Notes under the pieces: model-generated
Databases searched by the model: none
Seen by the model: the letters and a program-made list of their open reading frames with translations, nothing else
Told to the model about the DNA's origin: nothing
From: Rhodocollybia butyracea
Lineage: Eukaryota > Basidiomycota > Agaricomycetes > Agaricales > Omphalotaceae
Direction of reading: 5' to 3'
DNA: 64,000 nt
Assembly: GCA_015501585.1 (NCBI GenBank)
Contig: JADNRY010000029.1
Span: 62,001 to 126,000, forward strand
Shown: positions 12,040 to 24,375 of the stretch, one piece after another
Layout: every line of letters starts with the position of its first letter
Numbering within the stretch: position 1 is the first letter of the stretch
Translations under genes and position numbers: made by a program

Positions 12040-15000
12040 GCGGACGATGACCAAAACATGGAGGGATAAATATCGGATAAGGAGATAACGCTGCAATAGA
12101 TGTCTAGCTCAGCTTGTACTTAAGCCTTTGAAGCTTTGAGGCTTCCCGAGGAGATAGATGATGTAGATGGGCGTTTCTGACGAGGGCTGCTGGTTTAAAA
12201 GAGTTTGAGATAAAGGTCCGAACGAGCTAGAACTTACGGGTTTAGACCTTTGTAGGCGAAGAGGAAATAGAAGGGATCCATTGGCGGATTTGATCGGTAA
12301 GAAGGTAAATGAACTTTAGCTGAGTTAAAGGTGACAGATTGTAGATTGCCGTTAATTGGACAACTTGCTTTAGATATGACAAAGAAATTAAGAATATGTC
12401 CAAGGTCACGTAGGGCTACTGGGGAACCTGAGCCCGGTAACCTGAGGTTTCCTGCTGGTGATGGCACCGAAACCTGGTCTCAAACGAACCAGGATGTTAA
12501 AGCTCCAGAAGAAGTTATAATAAGCTCGATCGACAGAGACCGCGACATTAGGCGGTGGCAAGAGCTTCAGCTGTCATTGTCACATCGAATGCATCCACCA
12601 AACTTCCGTGTACCTGTCGTAAAAATCAGCAGTGTGGGATATTGATACTGCCTGCCTACTTGGAGCTCTGCAAATCAAAAAACGGAATATTTTACACCGA
12701 GTCCAACTTCTAGATCGAGAACTGCGAGCTTTATGGTGTCGAGTGCTTCAGAGTCCAGAACTCCGCTCTAATAACGCACCACTCGAAACACTCATTTCGA
12801 TTGCAATTGCGGCAACCGAATCACGTCCAGTGAGCCTAACGAATAACGTCTGAACATAAGTAGGCTCATAGTGGACTCTCGCGTATCCGATGCGATTTAA
12901 GAGCTGGGATGATATTAAGGTATTTGTGACACCTAACAATCAGCGAAGCTTGTTTACACTTGGTTCCTGACCAACAAGTACCAAAATGTTAACCTTTTCC
13001 GGCACTGACCGAAAAATAAAGCCAAGGTGCAGGGGATACGAAGAAGATGGGACTAACAGCCGGTAGTCCCATCCGGAAATGAAATAAGTGCGATGGATAA
13101 TGAGCAAACGAACAATAAGGCTCTGTCTATGGGAAAATCTCAATGTGAAGAGATTAATGAAAACAGAGCTACCCGTTTCCGAGAACAGCAGAATTGCTTG
13201 AGGGGAAGCGGAAACCTGAGAACACGGTAGTCGGTCGTTGGATTGAAGACCAAAGCACGTATTTCCCAGTGAGAGTATGTAGAACTTGACATTCTGTATT
13301 AGTTTCAAGCGCCAAAAATTCTAGCTAGACGAACCAGGGCCATCTGCACATTGTTTTGAGATGGATAATACGGCAAGGTGCAGAAGGGTAGAGCGTTGAG
13401 CGTTGACTGGTCAAATGCAGGATGTACCCAATAAAATAGTGAGGAGCTGAAGCAGTAAATATAGATGGCCGCGAACACAAGACCCAATATCTAACAATAG
13501 CAACTAGTCAAACTAGTCAAGCCCTGCCTCTCAAGATCTCATTCAGCGCTGTGGTGGCGAAAGCCACCGGAGACAGCTACTCGTAAAAGTAGACTGAATT
13601 GACTCCGGTCAAAGCAATGAGTCTACCATACTATGCCACTCGTTCAAAGAGTCGCAGGTGACATGTGCTTCTTCAAGCTTCAAGCGTATCATGCCAGTTT
13701 CGGAAAGGATCAAAGAACTAGAAAGTTGGGGTCGAATTAGTTCTTCAACCGTTGTCTGATCAAGTAAGTCCCTTCCAATTGAAGTAGGCGGATTGGCCAA
13801 GGTTACTTTTTTTTCTGATCGCTGAAATAAATTTCGGACCGGCCATTTCTTTACACCTTCGGTAGATGATATGATATATACTGGTACTCTAGGCACAGGC
13901 TGTTGTACTTGCTAGCCCCTCATAGCTCACAAATAAATAATCTTATCCTCTAACTATGTCAGAATCATGAGCAGGAGATGACCTGAGCATGCATTTTAGG
14001 TGCTTTTGGAAGAAGGATGGAATCAATGAGGACAAGCTTACTACTAGTGAACCCCTTTGGGGCTCCTCTGACGTAGCTTGCCGATTCAGATGTTTGATTT
14101 CGAAGCAGATTCAGTTTATTTACTTTAGTTTAGTTATGATACTCTACAAAGACGGTGGCTACAATTCCTGCACTTTGATGAGTACTGCGGAGCGTTTGCA
14201 TCTGCAAGTTTTGAAGAGTACCTCTGCTGTCTTCGTCACAGACCGATCGCGTCCCAAGACGTCCCAAGGGGTGGTGAGGACTCGAGGAGATACGGCGGGT
14301 TTTCGATATGTTTAGTTGATGGCAGATCACTAAACTATGGCATAGTACGCGGCAGTATTGTACAAATGATTTCGATTAGCATCTTCATAAATGTGAATGA
14401 GTATTTTGCAGTGATAGCATGAGAAGATACATACATTGGTGTATCGTCCAGGTCAGCTATCGTTGTTAACAACACCGGGACCTCTCCCTTTGAGTTGGCT
14501 GTGCAGTCCTGACCTTCAAAGCTTCATCTACGCCTTACTTACTGGTCGAGTCCGTTCTTCTTTTCTGTGCCAAGCTTGTTCTCGGTGATTACTCTTAGCG
14601 TCATTACTTACCACCCCTGCAACGCCGAAACACCTGTTCCACTTCGTGAACGACACGCGTCGCTTCCAACACATCATTGGGGATCTGCCATCCTTGAAGG
14701 ACTGCGCTGAGGAGGAACAGTGAGCCAATAATAACATTATTATAAATCTTCTTGTAACGCCTCCGCTTCTCCATCACCACCACTGACTGTATCAGGCGAT
14801 ACGGTCATCCTAGACGCCGCCGATAGACCAAACGGTCAATCTTATCTTTCTATTTATTATTAATTATATAATAAAACCGTTACTATAAGTATCGTATGAT
14901 TACTTAAGTGTCTAGTTAGTCTTTTACACCGTCGTACACACAATAGTATCCTATTTGTCGTGTTCACCGGTGTTCTTAAGGACTTTGCCCATAGGGCGCG

Positions 15001-17220
15001 TTATACTTCTTTTCTTTTTCTCTTTTCTCTGTCTCCTTCTATCTTCTCTCCATCTCTCAGAATCTATCGCACAAAATTACTTTACCCACGTACCCTACCA
15101 TTCCACCACACAGACAGTACTTTCCATGCATGACCAGTGTATAGTCAAGCCCTTGAGGCTAGATGGATGTGCCTAACGGTAGTTCTGTTGTAGATCTTTA
15201 TGGGATCTAAAATTTTCCGGCTGGTGAATATCTGATATGGACACTGATGCTCTTCACGGGCACATAGATAACAGACAGTATATAGATAGGCGATCGCTAC
15301 CATATGCTACAGCGCAGAGGCAAATAAACATAGTTATAAACATGCATGATACAAAAAAAATGATAGCGGAATGTGAGACGATGATGTGACAATAGCTGAG
15401 CATAAGTATTCCAAGGTAGCAGCAGTCAATGAAGGCAAACGACGGGAGCAATAAGAAATGCGGCCAGAGCAATGAAGGAGAGCAAGAGGAGCAGCAATGG
15501 GAATCAAGTTGGAATCAAGTGTTGAGAGCTGGGGTCTTCTTCAAATTTCTAGCTAGTTGCAAGCAGTACGAGAGCCTTTTTGCTTATGTCCGGCCGCAGC
15601 TTGTGCGCGTAGCGGAGCTGTCTAATTAGAGCCAACTTTTTTGCAGTTGAAGACAGTGAGATAAGTATGTTAGCACGGGTGTTAGTACCTGCTCAGTTAA
15701 TTTCTATGCAATTCAGCTTGTTCTTCAATGCATATTTATAAACTCGCATACTCATCGATACTTTGTAGTTTATTTAACTTCTATTTGTGCATGCAGCCAG
15801 CCTCAGAGGGCCAAACTCGCATCCATGATTGGCATCAGAGGTCTGATGAAAATGAAAAAAGTAACCTCGGCCAAACGTCATTCCAATAGCATACCTCAGG
15901 CTACGCGGCCTAGTGGAAAATTTTCCGGAACCACTGCCAGTCAGAAAGCGTCTTTAAACCGGGATTCAACAGATGCATTCTTGAAACGAGGATAGTACTT
16001 CTGAAAGTTATTCATCATGAGCGGCTGGACCATGAACGGATAAGTTAGAAGAGAACCAAACGGCAAATTGAAACTGGCGCGCAAGGTCGCGAGAACGTGA
16101 TATGACAGTGACTCCCGCCGCGCCGGTTCTTCCTTCCTTCCTTCCCGCCGGCCCGAATCTGCTTCCTCCAACTTATTTTCTTTTACTTCAGCACGGGTCT
16201 TCTGTTATGTCTGGGCACAATCTGGGTATGCTCTGGATTTTTTATCAGCTCGATACTCATCATTTCTCTGTGCTACTAGTATGGGACTTAGATGAGGCGG
16301 CCCAATATACTTCAAGAAGTTCGCGATGTCAAGGGTTCTATATATTGGTCCTATAGCGTTCTAGAGGCTCAAGTATGCCACTAAGATCCTAGTATAGGCT
16401 ATCAGGAAAGACTTTATTATTATGGCATTATGACAGTAACTATCATATACCCCAAACATCAACTGGCATAGCGGGCAACAGCAATCTCTTTTCCTACCAT
16501 GGTCCAAGGGATCTAGGTTTGCCAACCATGCTTGTTTCCTTATGCAGTACCTCCAGAATAATTTCTCTCAGGCTGTGTTACAGTGTGTTAATTGCCCGAC
16601 TGATACAATGATTGCATACCAGTGACTGCCGAGAAATGCAGTTGCCCTAATATTCACATTGCGGATGGCGTCAATGGCCATCGTACTGTACAACTTGAAG
16701 AAGGTTTGATTTCTAAGTTGAACTAACCCTGATACTTTGACACACAGTGCCAAGAGGTTTTGTAGACTGCCACCTTCGGGAGACAGGGTTTGATTGGAAT
16801 GGAGGACTATCCCACCCAGTACTATAATGAACTTCGGGATATGTCTAGTCGTTATTCTGTTATCTTGGTACCGGTGTTAGAAAACCCGGCCCACAACGGC
16901 GATCCAACTGACCGGGTTGTTTTTTCATCTTGCTGCCATGACCTCGGGGAACGGGTCTATGATAGTACCTGTTTTGGCTTTTGTTCACTAGCTCTCGGGT
17001 AGCCAATGTATGCATGCGTCTGTTGTATCCTTGACTAAACTTATTAGCCATGACTTGAATTTTGCCTCGATCAGAACTATAAAACTATCATTCTCTAAGT
17101 GATAATCCCTACTAGGATGTTTCAACGAAATGGTAGGTACATTTTCCAGATAAATATTGTCTTGAATATTGTGCCAAAAGTATGGAAGAATGAGCTACAG
17201 GATATATACACCAGTACATG
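12040..17220. other. Gene-poor region, 5.2 kb
   Basis: No confident gene. Weak items: minus-strand ORF fragments at 12940-13308 and 13305-13487 with hydrophobic stretches, a minus-strand 95-residue ORF at 13609-13896, and a short minus-strand exon-like piece near 14600-14740 (GWQIPNDVLEATRVVHEVEQ) followed by a gt donor. These could be remnants of decayed or poorly spliced genes. An AT-rich patch lies at 14845-14905, a TTCC tetranucleotide run near 16126-16142, and a pyrimidine-rich stretch at 15005-15060. Confidence 0.4.
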
Positions 17221-17226
17221 TAAAGA

Positions 17227-18659
17227 TTAAGGAGAAAGCGAGGCGGTATCGACAGTATCGATGGTATCCTTTCTGCGAAGTGGTGCCAAATCTCGAGTAT
17301 CATTGAAAAGAGAACTTGTGTTAGGATCATAGTGAGGAACTAGAGAGCGGGAAAGACTGGCATCAGTACCAACATTTTTCTCTCGGCAGATTGGAACATA
17401 TCCCACCATCTGTCATCTGCATAGCCTCAGAAGCCTTTTGGTTTTGGTCAGTTAACGCCTGGGTTATTTTCCGTTGTCGGAAGAACAGCCAGCTCGTGAT
17501 TGCGGTAACCGTGATCAAAGCCAGAAAAACAGCCACAATCCCTATCACGGCACCCTTAGCAAAGGTATGAGTTGATGCTGGAGTTGAGTCTTGGCTATTG
17601 GTGATGGAAGGGTCAGGGTTTTGGGTAGTGGCTGAAGCTTGGGTTGAGGAGGTCGATGTCGATTGGTTTGTGCTGAATTCGGCACCGCATTTGGTGAAAG
17701 TATTGTTAGCTTGAGCAGAATCACTCGCCGTGATAGATTCCCGGGTGGATGCACTGCGCGAGCAATATGGTAGGCACTGGTTGATTAACGATCAAAATTG
17801 AGGTACATACTAGGACCAAGAACCATCATCCCAGAAGAGAGAGTATAAGTTATCGAAAATTCTTATTCTATTGTCGCAGACCCCTTCTTGAATGTCTGAA
17901 GGAAGTCTGAAGTATATCGGTCTCAGTCTGGTCGTTTATGAGCCTGTTAGCTACGAACTTTTGATTCGTAACTGGACTACAGACGCTTATCCATGAAGTT
18001 TTGAGATAATTTCCGTACGATCCTGAAACTGGAAGCGAGAAGGATAAGATCATCAGTTCCGAACTTTTCAGTGAACACATACGAGCATCGTAACCTTCTT
18101 CAGAAGGTCCCAAGCCTCGTTGGCAGCTGATGTTAATATTAGCGTTGCTCACGAAAAAAAAACATAACAAAAACACTGTACGTACGTCATACAAAGCATG
18201 CTGAGAGCAAAAGAGATAGAGTTGCAGCAGCATTCCACTGTTTAAATTTGAGAGGTTTGAAACCAAGAGGTGAAGGGAATCAAAACTGACTAGATTCGCC
18301 GCTACAATCATCACCTGGAATAGCAGTGGTATCGAGGATTCCTAGTTCGTCTATGTACACGAATGAGCTTTCATTCAGTGAGGAAAAAGTCATAAATCAT
18401 ACACTGGCTACTGCACACTTGGCGAAGCCGCTGATAAGTAGCGCCTGGGTTGTGCGAAGTTATGGTCGAGCCTCAAGACAGCCTCTAACTAATACGCACA
18501 TGGTGTTTCTCCCACAAAGTCCGTATACCAGTCTGATCCATTATCAGCGCATACAGTAGCGCTTGAGTTGGCATTCTGGCCGAATACTTGAGCATCGAAA
18601 CTGAATAACAAGACTGAATATACAAGTCGTGAAATCAAGACAGATGAGCTTGGGACCAT
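17227..18659 (-). CDS. Cysteine-rich single-pass membrane protein (basidiomycete CCCN-motif family)
   Basis: The start at 18659 opens a signal peptide (MVPSSSVLISRLVYSVLLFS, ending near QVFG). The ectodomain begins VCADNGSDWYTDFVGETPC, then CCCNSISFALSMLC (near 18190-18232), CQRGLGPSEEGYDA and SGSYGNYLKT, then a Ser/Thr-rich stalk. One transmembrane helix follows (IGIVAVFLALITVTAITSWL, near 17480-17545), with a basic stop-transfer FRQRK and a cytosolic tail ending DTVDTASLSP. I know this architecture from many Agaricomycete genomes, where function is unassigned; a wall or surface sensor role is only a guess. The tail changes frame after KITQA. An intron spanning about 17357-17456, with a CTGAT branch-like site, restores it and gives an intact protein. 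Confidence 0.72.
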
Positions 18660-19226
18660 TGAGGTGTATGGGAGCAGTAGTACAGCTGGGGAGGATTCGG
18701 TTAAGAAGGTCGGCGTGGCCAAAAGTACTGCATCGATTATAAACTGATATCAGAATTAACGCGGTCGAGCCTTGACAGGGGTTCAGAACAGGCTCACTAA
18801 GAGATGCGACGATCTGAGACATTAGCGCATCCATATGGGTATCTGGGTACGTTGCGCTGCACTGTGCACATGCACTTTATCATTAAATGTCATAGAGTTG
18901 GAGCGAGTTGAGACGAGTGACTGGGCGATTCACGGTCAGCTGACGGGGTGTGGCATGTGATAGTTCCCACGTTGCTAATACTTCCCACGTTTCTCGACTC
19001 AGTCCAGCCGTATAAGAGATCTGATTCATCCATCAGCGCTCAGCCACGAAACATGCGCTCAGAAGAAACCACCAGTACTTCCATATGCCCCCAAATTTCC
19101 CAGTAAAAATTTCCGAGTTGCACATAGCCCTGTCGACCGTGGTATATTTGATATCCAAGTTATCAAGTACTATCTGCTGATGCATTATACACTATTCAAA
19201 ATCTCTTTCCTAAATTGAAGCGATTA
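18660..19226. other. Intergenic, promoter side of the CCCN membrane protein
   Basis: No gene recognised. Contains the upstream region of the minus-strand membrane protein and the 3' flank of the F-box gene. Confidence 0.4.
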
Positions 19227-20469
19227 TCAATATTTACAACACCAAAAAGAAATACTTCGGTCCCGTACCTGAAATTCTACAAACGCAAACGTGACTGCTC
19301 GGGCGGTACACCGGGGAAGCATTTTTTGCAATTTGGACGTATCAGCGCGCCTCTCTCGGTGTGCATGCGAGGTCGTAAGTACTACAACCTCCTTTAATCC
19401 CGGATAGTTGGATCTGTTGGTGATACACCGATCGAGGAGAAATAATGGGGATTCCAAGTCGTTCATAAACTCGGGATCTAGGTCCGTCACAGTTTGCCAG
19501 ATTAGGGTCAGGCATTCGAGAGCCGGACAGCGTATATTGGCAATGAGGGATATGTCGATTGTTTCGGAAGGTATGCAAAGATATTTTCAGCATAGGTAAT
19601 GTAATGGGCGGTTGGCTTTCTGTGTCTGCAAAAAATCATGACGTCAAAAGACAATTATTCCCCCAAACATCTTTCAGCGTACCACCCAATATGCGCGATG
19701 CCGACGTAAACGTCAAACTCTCAAGCGTTCCACTGACTTCGCGCATAATTTGTTTTGCAGCCCGGTACGTACTTACTTTTAACCCCTTGAGTTGGGTCAG
19801 ATCAATTGGAGATCGAGGATGGAAAGCCCACTCCAGATCTTCCAGACTAGCGCGGAAGCTTCCTAGCTCCGTGATGTTTCTCAAATCCAAAGTCCGTAAC
19901 GGTGGTCCTTTCTCCATCTGAGAGGGTAGAGCATCTAGCAACGCGGTGAACTGAGAGGACCTGCGCACGGGGGTTGAGAAAGGCGCAAAGTATCGTAGAT
20001 GTCTAAGCCGGGGAAGGTTTCCAAACCCTTGCAACATGAGGAAATGATCCTGTGATGTCAGAGAGACGGTTGTGTGGAAAGAGATTTTTTCTAAGGTTTG
20101 TAGTCCGGAGACGATTTTTGCGAGCGACGAGATGCTCGGCGTTGTCGAAGCGTACAGCAGGGAGAGCTGTCGAATTTCGGGGAGCAAAGTTGAAGGAAAA
20201 TGAGATACAACGCACAGGGAACGTACAAGCGCGCTCAATACCGGAGTGGCGTCCAGTGTGTGGCATAGGACAGCACTACGACTGGCGTAGGCCATTTTAT
20301 CTGATGCTCTACGCACATCGATATGCTCGTATAAGCAAACCTGAGCTGGTGAGAGCCACACCCTACAGACCAATGCGCATGCAGCAAGCTCCCAAGGCGT
20401 CAAGGTAGAAAAAATAGAGCGGAGAAGCTCGGGAGGGGAGTTTTGGATTGTTGGGTTATTGGAGAGCAT
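19227..20469 (-). CDS. F-box protein with LRR-like C-terminal part
   Basis: The start at 20469 leads to an F-box: NSPPELLRSIFSTLTPWELA followed by ACALVCRVW (residues about 10-40). This would bind Skp1 in an SCF ubiquitin ligase. The rest resembles degenerate leucine-rich repeats (LPRLRHLRYF, LRTLDLRNITELGS, LTQLKGLKVS, CPALECLTLIWQTVTDL), likely the substrate-recognition part. An intron with donor gtacgc (near 19681) joins ASRILG to DTESQPPITLPML. About 60 nt into the next exon, at 19566 (minus-strand TTCCGAAAC), the frame must shift by one base to connect SLHTF with ETIDISLIANIRCP. Stop at 19227. The frame break may be an assembly indel or early decay. Confidence 0.72.
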
Positions 20470-21784
20470 CGAGGAAGTCGCGAAACATCTAGTAGGATGA
20501 TCCCCTCTTCGTTGTTTGACCAGTGTGGGAGAACACGATTGGTGGGCCGAATGCGGTTCATTCTTTGTTATTTAGAGTAGATCATAAACGTGTTGTACTT
20601 TCAATCATGACGGGACAAAGAGTACATACGTGAGTACGCATCTGAATGAAGTTCTCATACATGGACCGGTATATGTGCCAGATACAAGTCAAGGTTCATC
20701 AATTCGAATGATCCATCACCTGAGCTTTTCTATAATACCTTGAGAAACCACAAGTTCAAATAATAGTTGTTGAACCAAGAACATCATTACCAAAATCGGA
20801 AATTTGCAATGAACCGAGCCTCTGGATAGGTCGCTGAAGCCTGGCACCACCCTTGGCAAGATCATCCGAAGGAATTTTCGGTATCTGGGTGAGGCTACCA
20901 GTAGTGCGACATAAGTAGAAAATCAAGGATATACGCGGACACACCGATGCTCTACATCACGAGCTCGTGAATGTATCCTACATAGACAGCTGGCTTCTAT
21001 GACAGCTGATTAAAAGTATCCCAAGCTGGCGACATTCAACATGTTAGAAGTCTAATGTTAAATGGAAAATGTTGTTTGTGCAGGTGTACAGCCGCCGACC
21101 CAGCGTCGACCCAGCGCTGTCAAACCCTTGACACGAACCTCCCTGCGAGATGACATTCAGAAAAAGAGACAATGGACAACGGGCCCGCGTATTGAGACTT
21201 TTATTAGGTCTAGATGAATATCGCTCGAGCGAGAACCATCTGGAAACGAATTGTTTAAATGTTTTGGTGTGATCATTAATACAGCCACGGGACTGATGAT
21301 AGATCATTTGTCGATTGTGTTGAAGAGCTAAAGGACATTGGGTCACTAAAGCGTGAGAGGCGTGAGTAGGCTTATCACTCGATAAATCGCAAATCTTTTG
21401 TTGTACTTAGTCTCATACCAATTGAAAATTGCCTCAATGAGTCCTGTTAATGAACCAAACATTGAGTACAAGGTTTGATACAAACAAAGAAATACGTCAC
21501 GTCGAAGAGTAAGCTGGAAACATAATGAAAATGTCAGTACGAAGCCATAAACCTTCAAGTTTCAAAAATTCACTTTCAAGACAGCATTGTCAATGAGAAA
21601 AGAGATCATAAATGCATAAAGGGCGACAAGCCAAATACAGTCGTCCTAAAAGTCCAGACAATGGATACGATAGCAATGTTCAAACGAGTGGTATTAAAAA
21701 GAGTGACAGAGTTAAGGAGCCAGACAAAAAAGAAGTTGCGAGGAGGAGGATCGATACGATGTCATATTCTGACAATGGGGGACC
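20470..21784. other. Intergenic, 1.3 kb
   Basis: No confident gene. A 62-residue minus-strand ORF at 20756-20944 and others at 21044-21558 have no recognisable domain. Confidence 0.35.
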
Positions 21785-22624
21785 TCAGAGCACGAAAATA
21801 CCGGTGATTATTCCAGCGACCGCAACGAAACCAGCCGGAAGAATAGCGACCTTAAGCGAAGCGCCATCGTTGGATTTGCTAGGGTTGGATGTCGCCTGAC
21901 TGCCTGAGCCTGAGCTGGAAGGAGTGAACGTGGCAGTCTCCGGGGAAACAGTGGAGGTGGGATATGGGCTATTAGCAGCCTTGATTTCGAACGCAGCGGA
22001 TGTGGCAAAAACCTAGGAGGGGTTCGTTCAAAAATGGCATTAGATAGCATAAAAGACGTACATCGCTACTGTTGAAGATGCTAGCGAACAGAACCGTACT
22101 ACCAACGCATTAGATCAGGTCTTCGTTGTTGAATGTTAGTTTGAAGAGAGCTTACTATCCAGTGGCAGGAACAAGAGCACCCATTTGGTCTTTGGATACC
22201 AACAGGGAGCAGACCTAACGGATGGACGTAAGCGAAAGGCAAGGAGAACGTTGTAGTGTAGCTATCAAAAAGATGTGCTTACAAAATTTGGCTGTTCGGC
22301 AATGATGGCAAGAGGCGAGGGCATGTTAGGGTTACTGACACTGCTCAATGTTAGAATATACTGTTACTTGAGAGGGCTCAGAGAACGTACAGAACGGTCC
22401 AATTTTGCTGTTGGGATTCGTTACAATTCCAGACGAGTAAGTTTTCGTTGTTTGCGACTGCAGCGAAGTCATGCGAAGTTATTACAGGGAAAAATAAAGT
22501 TGGAACATGGTAACCCACCCCACCACTCGTTAGGTCCTCCGGGACTCAAAATTTGAAGCTGAGCCGAAGCGACGGTGAAAAGAGCCGAAACAGCGGCAAG
22601 GACGACGGGAAGACGAGCAATCAT
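21785..22624 (-). CDS. Kre9/Knh1-like Ser-Thr-rich GPI-anchored cell-wall protein
   Basis: Signal peptide MIARLPVVLAAVSALFTVAS, then mature LQILSPGGPNEWW, the typical start of the fungal Kre9/Knh1-type domain. Spliced exons give TKTYSSGIVTNPNSKIGPF, NPNMPSPLAIIAEQPNF, VCSLLVSKDQMGALVPATGY and SAAFEIKAANSPYP. A Ser/Thr-rich spacer follows, then a C-terminal hydrophobic tail (LPAGFVAVAGIITGIFVL, stop at 21785) fitting a GPI-attachment signal. The predicted place is the outer face of the plasma membrane or the wall. At least four short introns are needed. The start ATG at 22624 was chosen because the signal peptide begins there; the longer upstream ORF is intronic or UTR. The domain seems shorter than usual between exons 1 and 2. 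Confidence 0.75.
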
Positions 22625-23221
22625 GGCTACAAGGGAGGTGAAAGGAATGAAGAAAAAAAAGCAAGAACGTCGCCGTTTAGAAGCAAACTTCTGTTTGGTC
22701 TCTGTTTGCGAATCGGCCCGGACATTCTCTTTGCCACCGTCACGTCGAGCAATTGAACTTTGCTGCTCTCTTCTCCAGACTTCTGCACCATAATTCAAAA
22801 GGAAAGGAAGGAAGAAACCAGCCTGGTGGTCCCTGTTTAAGGTGTAGTTGATATTTTCAAAGTGGCTGATAAACGAGTCCTGTAATTGTTTCAGTTCGGA
22901 AATGCATCCAATTCTTGAAGTTGTGATGATATCGACAATCCGCAGGATTATGTCCACGCGTAAACCAGCAATTAATATTTAACAGTCGAAGTCAACAGGC
23001 AAGAAAAATCCGGCGATCACCTAAGAACTGCGGATCTGTTGTGTAAGGCGCTTTTTTGACTTTACAAGAACTTAGCGGTGCACTACGAGGCGTTTACAAT
23101 CCACTCCGGGCATCATAGGCTGCATCTTGGCTACAACCGTGTCCGAATACTTGCTTAGACCAATAGTAATACAAACAGACACTTGCTCACTACAATTACA
23201 CAAATCATTATGTCCTGCAAC
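22625..23221. other. Intergenic (promoter of GPI protein gene, 3' flank of SRA gene)
   Basis: Head-to-tail spacer of 0.6 kb without a recognisable gene. Confidence 0.4.
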
Positions 23222-24375
23222 TCAGTACTCAACTTGAACATCAGTTAAATTGGCATTAGTCTCTGGCTCCTTGGGTCTGATTTTCTTAAAGTTCGGTAGC
23301 GATTTCTGGAATAATCGGTTTCCAATGGCGTTCACTCTCGGCCTCCGAGAGGTAGTTGTATTGGAAGGTGAGGATACAGCTACTGTCGTGGTATCTGTGT
23401 TGGTAGAGCCGGAGCCTGAGGGAGTATTCTTCAACCATGGTGCCGGATCCTGGTCCCGCACCCTCTGCGAAAAGTTATACAGATGCTGATATCAGCCTGA
23501 ACCGAAGGCTTACCTGCAGCTTGAACATACAAAGTTTATAATTTTCATCCGTATGCTTATTCTTCTCTTGAGCCCGACTGGTGTGTACCTTGAGAAGCAC
23601 ATGAGGACAAAGATGAAGTAAAGCAGGTCAAGAATCAACTACTGACTTTCTGGACCGAGTACAACCCGTCGTAGCGGTAACTAACCAAAAGAATTGATAG
23701 AGCACGGAAGTGGGCTATGATGTATGACACACCCTTTGTCGGGAGCATAGGGACTCTTCAGCTTGAATCCTCGTATTACGCGCACTGGCTTGTTCCATTC
23801 ATGCGCTAGCTAGATTACAGTTCAGCTGTTACAGAACATAGCTGACTCGAAGTGAAGGCTCTCACTTTCATGGCGTAGTTCGCTCCCCTCCACACTTGAC
23901 TTTGGTTTTGTTCTTTCTTGTTCTTCCTTCCCCCTTCAGAAAGTTGAATTATGAATGTAAAATAATAAAACAGCTGCAGAGGACATGAAACCCACCGATC
24001 CCGTTGTAAATTCTGTTATAAAGTAAGTGACATCAAGCGAGGCAAGTAAACGCGTAACTCACATTTCGTCCCCACCATCTTCATCATATTCATATTCCCC
24101 ATTTCTGAAAATACTCAAAGGTCATTCTAGATCTCCGAAGGTGAAAAACGGCTTGCAGCACGATAGCATAGGCAGGACGTAACGGTCGCCAAAAAATTCC
24201 TTCGCGAGGTTTTCCGTGGACACCAGCCTCCTTACATTCGTCGCGATCAGCGAATGTACATCCTACTGGATAGCCTTCTATGTGTCCGTGGCGACAACTA
24301 CAAGAATTTTTTTAGAAATTAGCTACTTACTCGGCGGGAGTGGCACCAGTAGTCTGCTCACCCTTTTAGCACCAT
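23222..24375 (-). CDS. Stand-alone SRA-YDG domain protein
   Basis: Spliced exons reproduce an SRA-YDG domain in order: GHIEGYPVGCTFADRDECKE, AGVHGKPREGIFW, YAIVLNGEYEYDEDGGDE, IIYNGIGG, then QNQSQVWRGANYAMK, HEWNKPVRVIRGFKLKSPYA, RYDGLYSVQK, YKLCMFKL and DQDPAPW, ending EPETNANLTDVQVEY at 23222. SRA domains read 5-methyl- or hemimethylated cytosine, as in UHRF1. No RING, PHD or SET domain is present, so this is a reader-only protein of very roughly 230 residues. The tail has a basic SRRPRVNAIGNRLFQKS patch. The first exon is tiny (MVLKG from 24375) and joins in phase. The YAIVL-NGEYEYD join needs a 52-nt GC-AG intron (complement 24105-24156). Nuclear location is inferred from the family. Confidence 0.82.
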
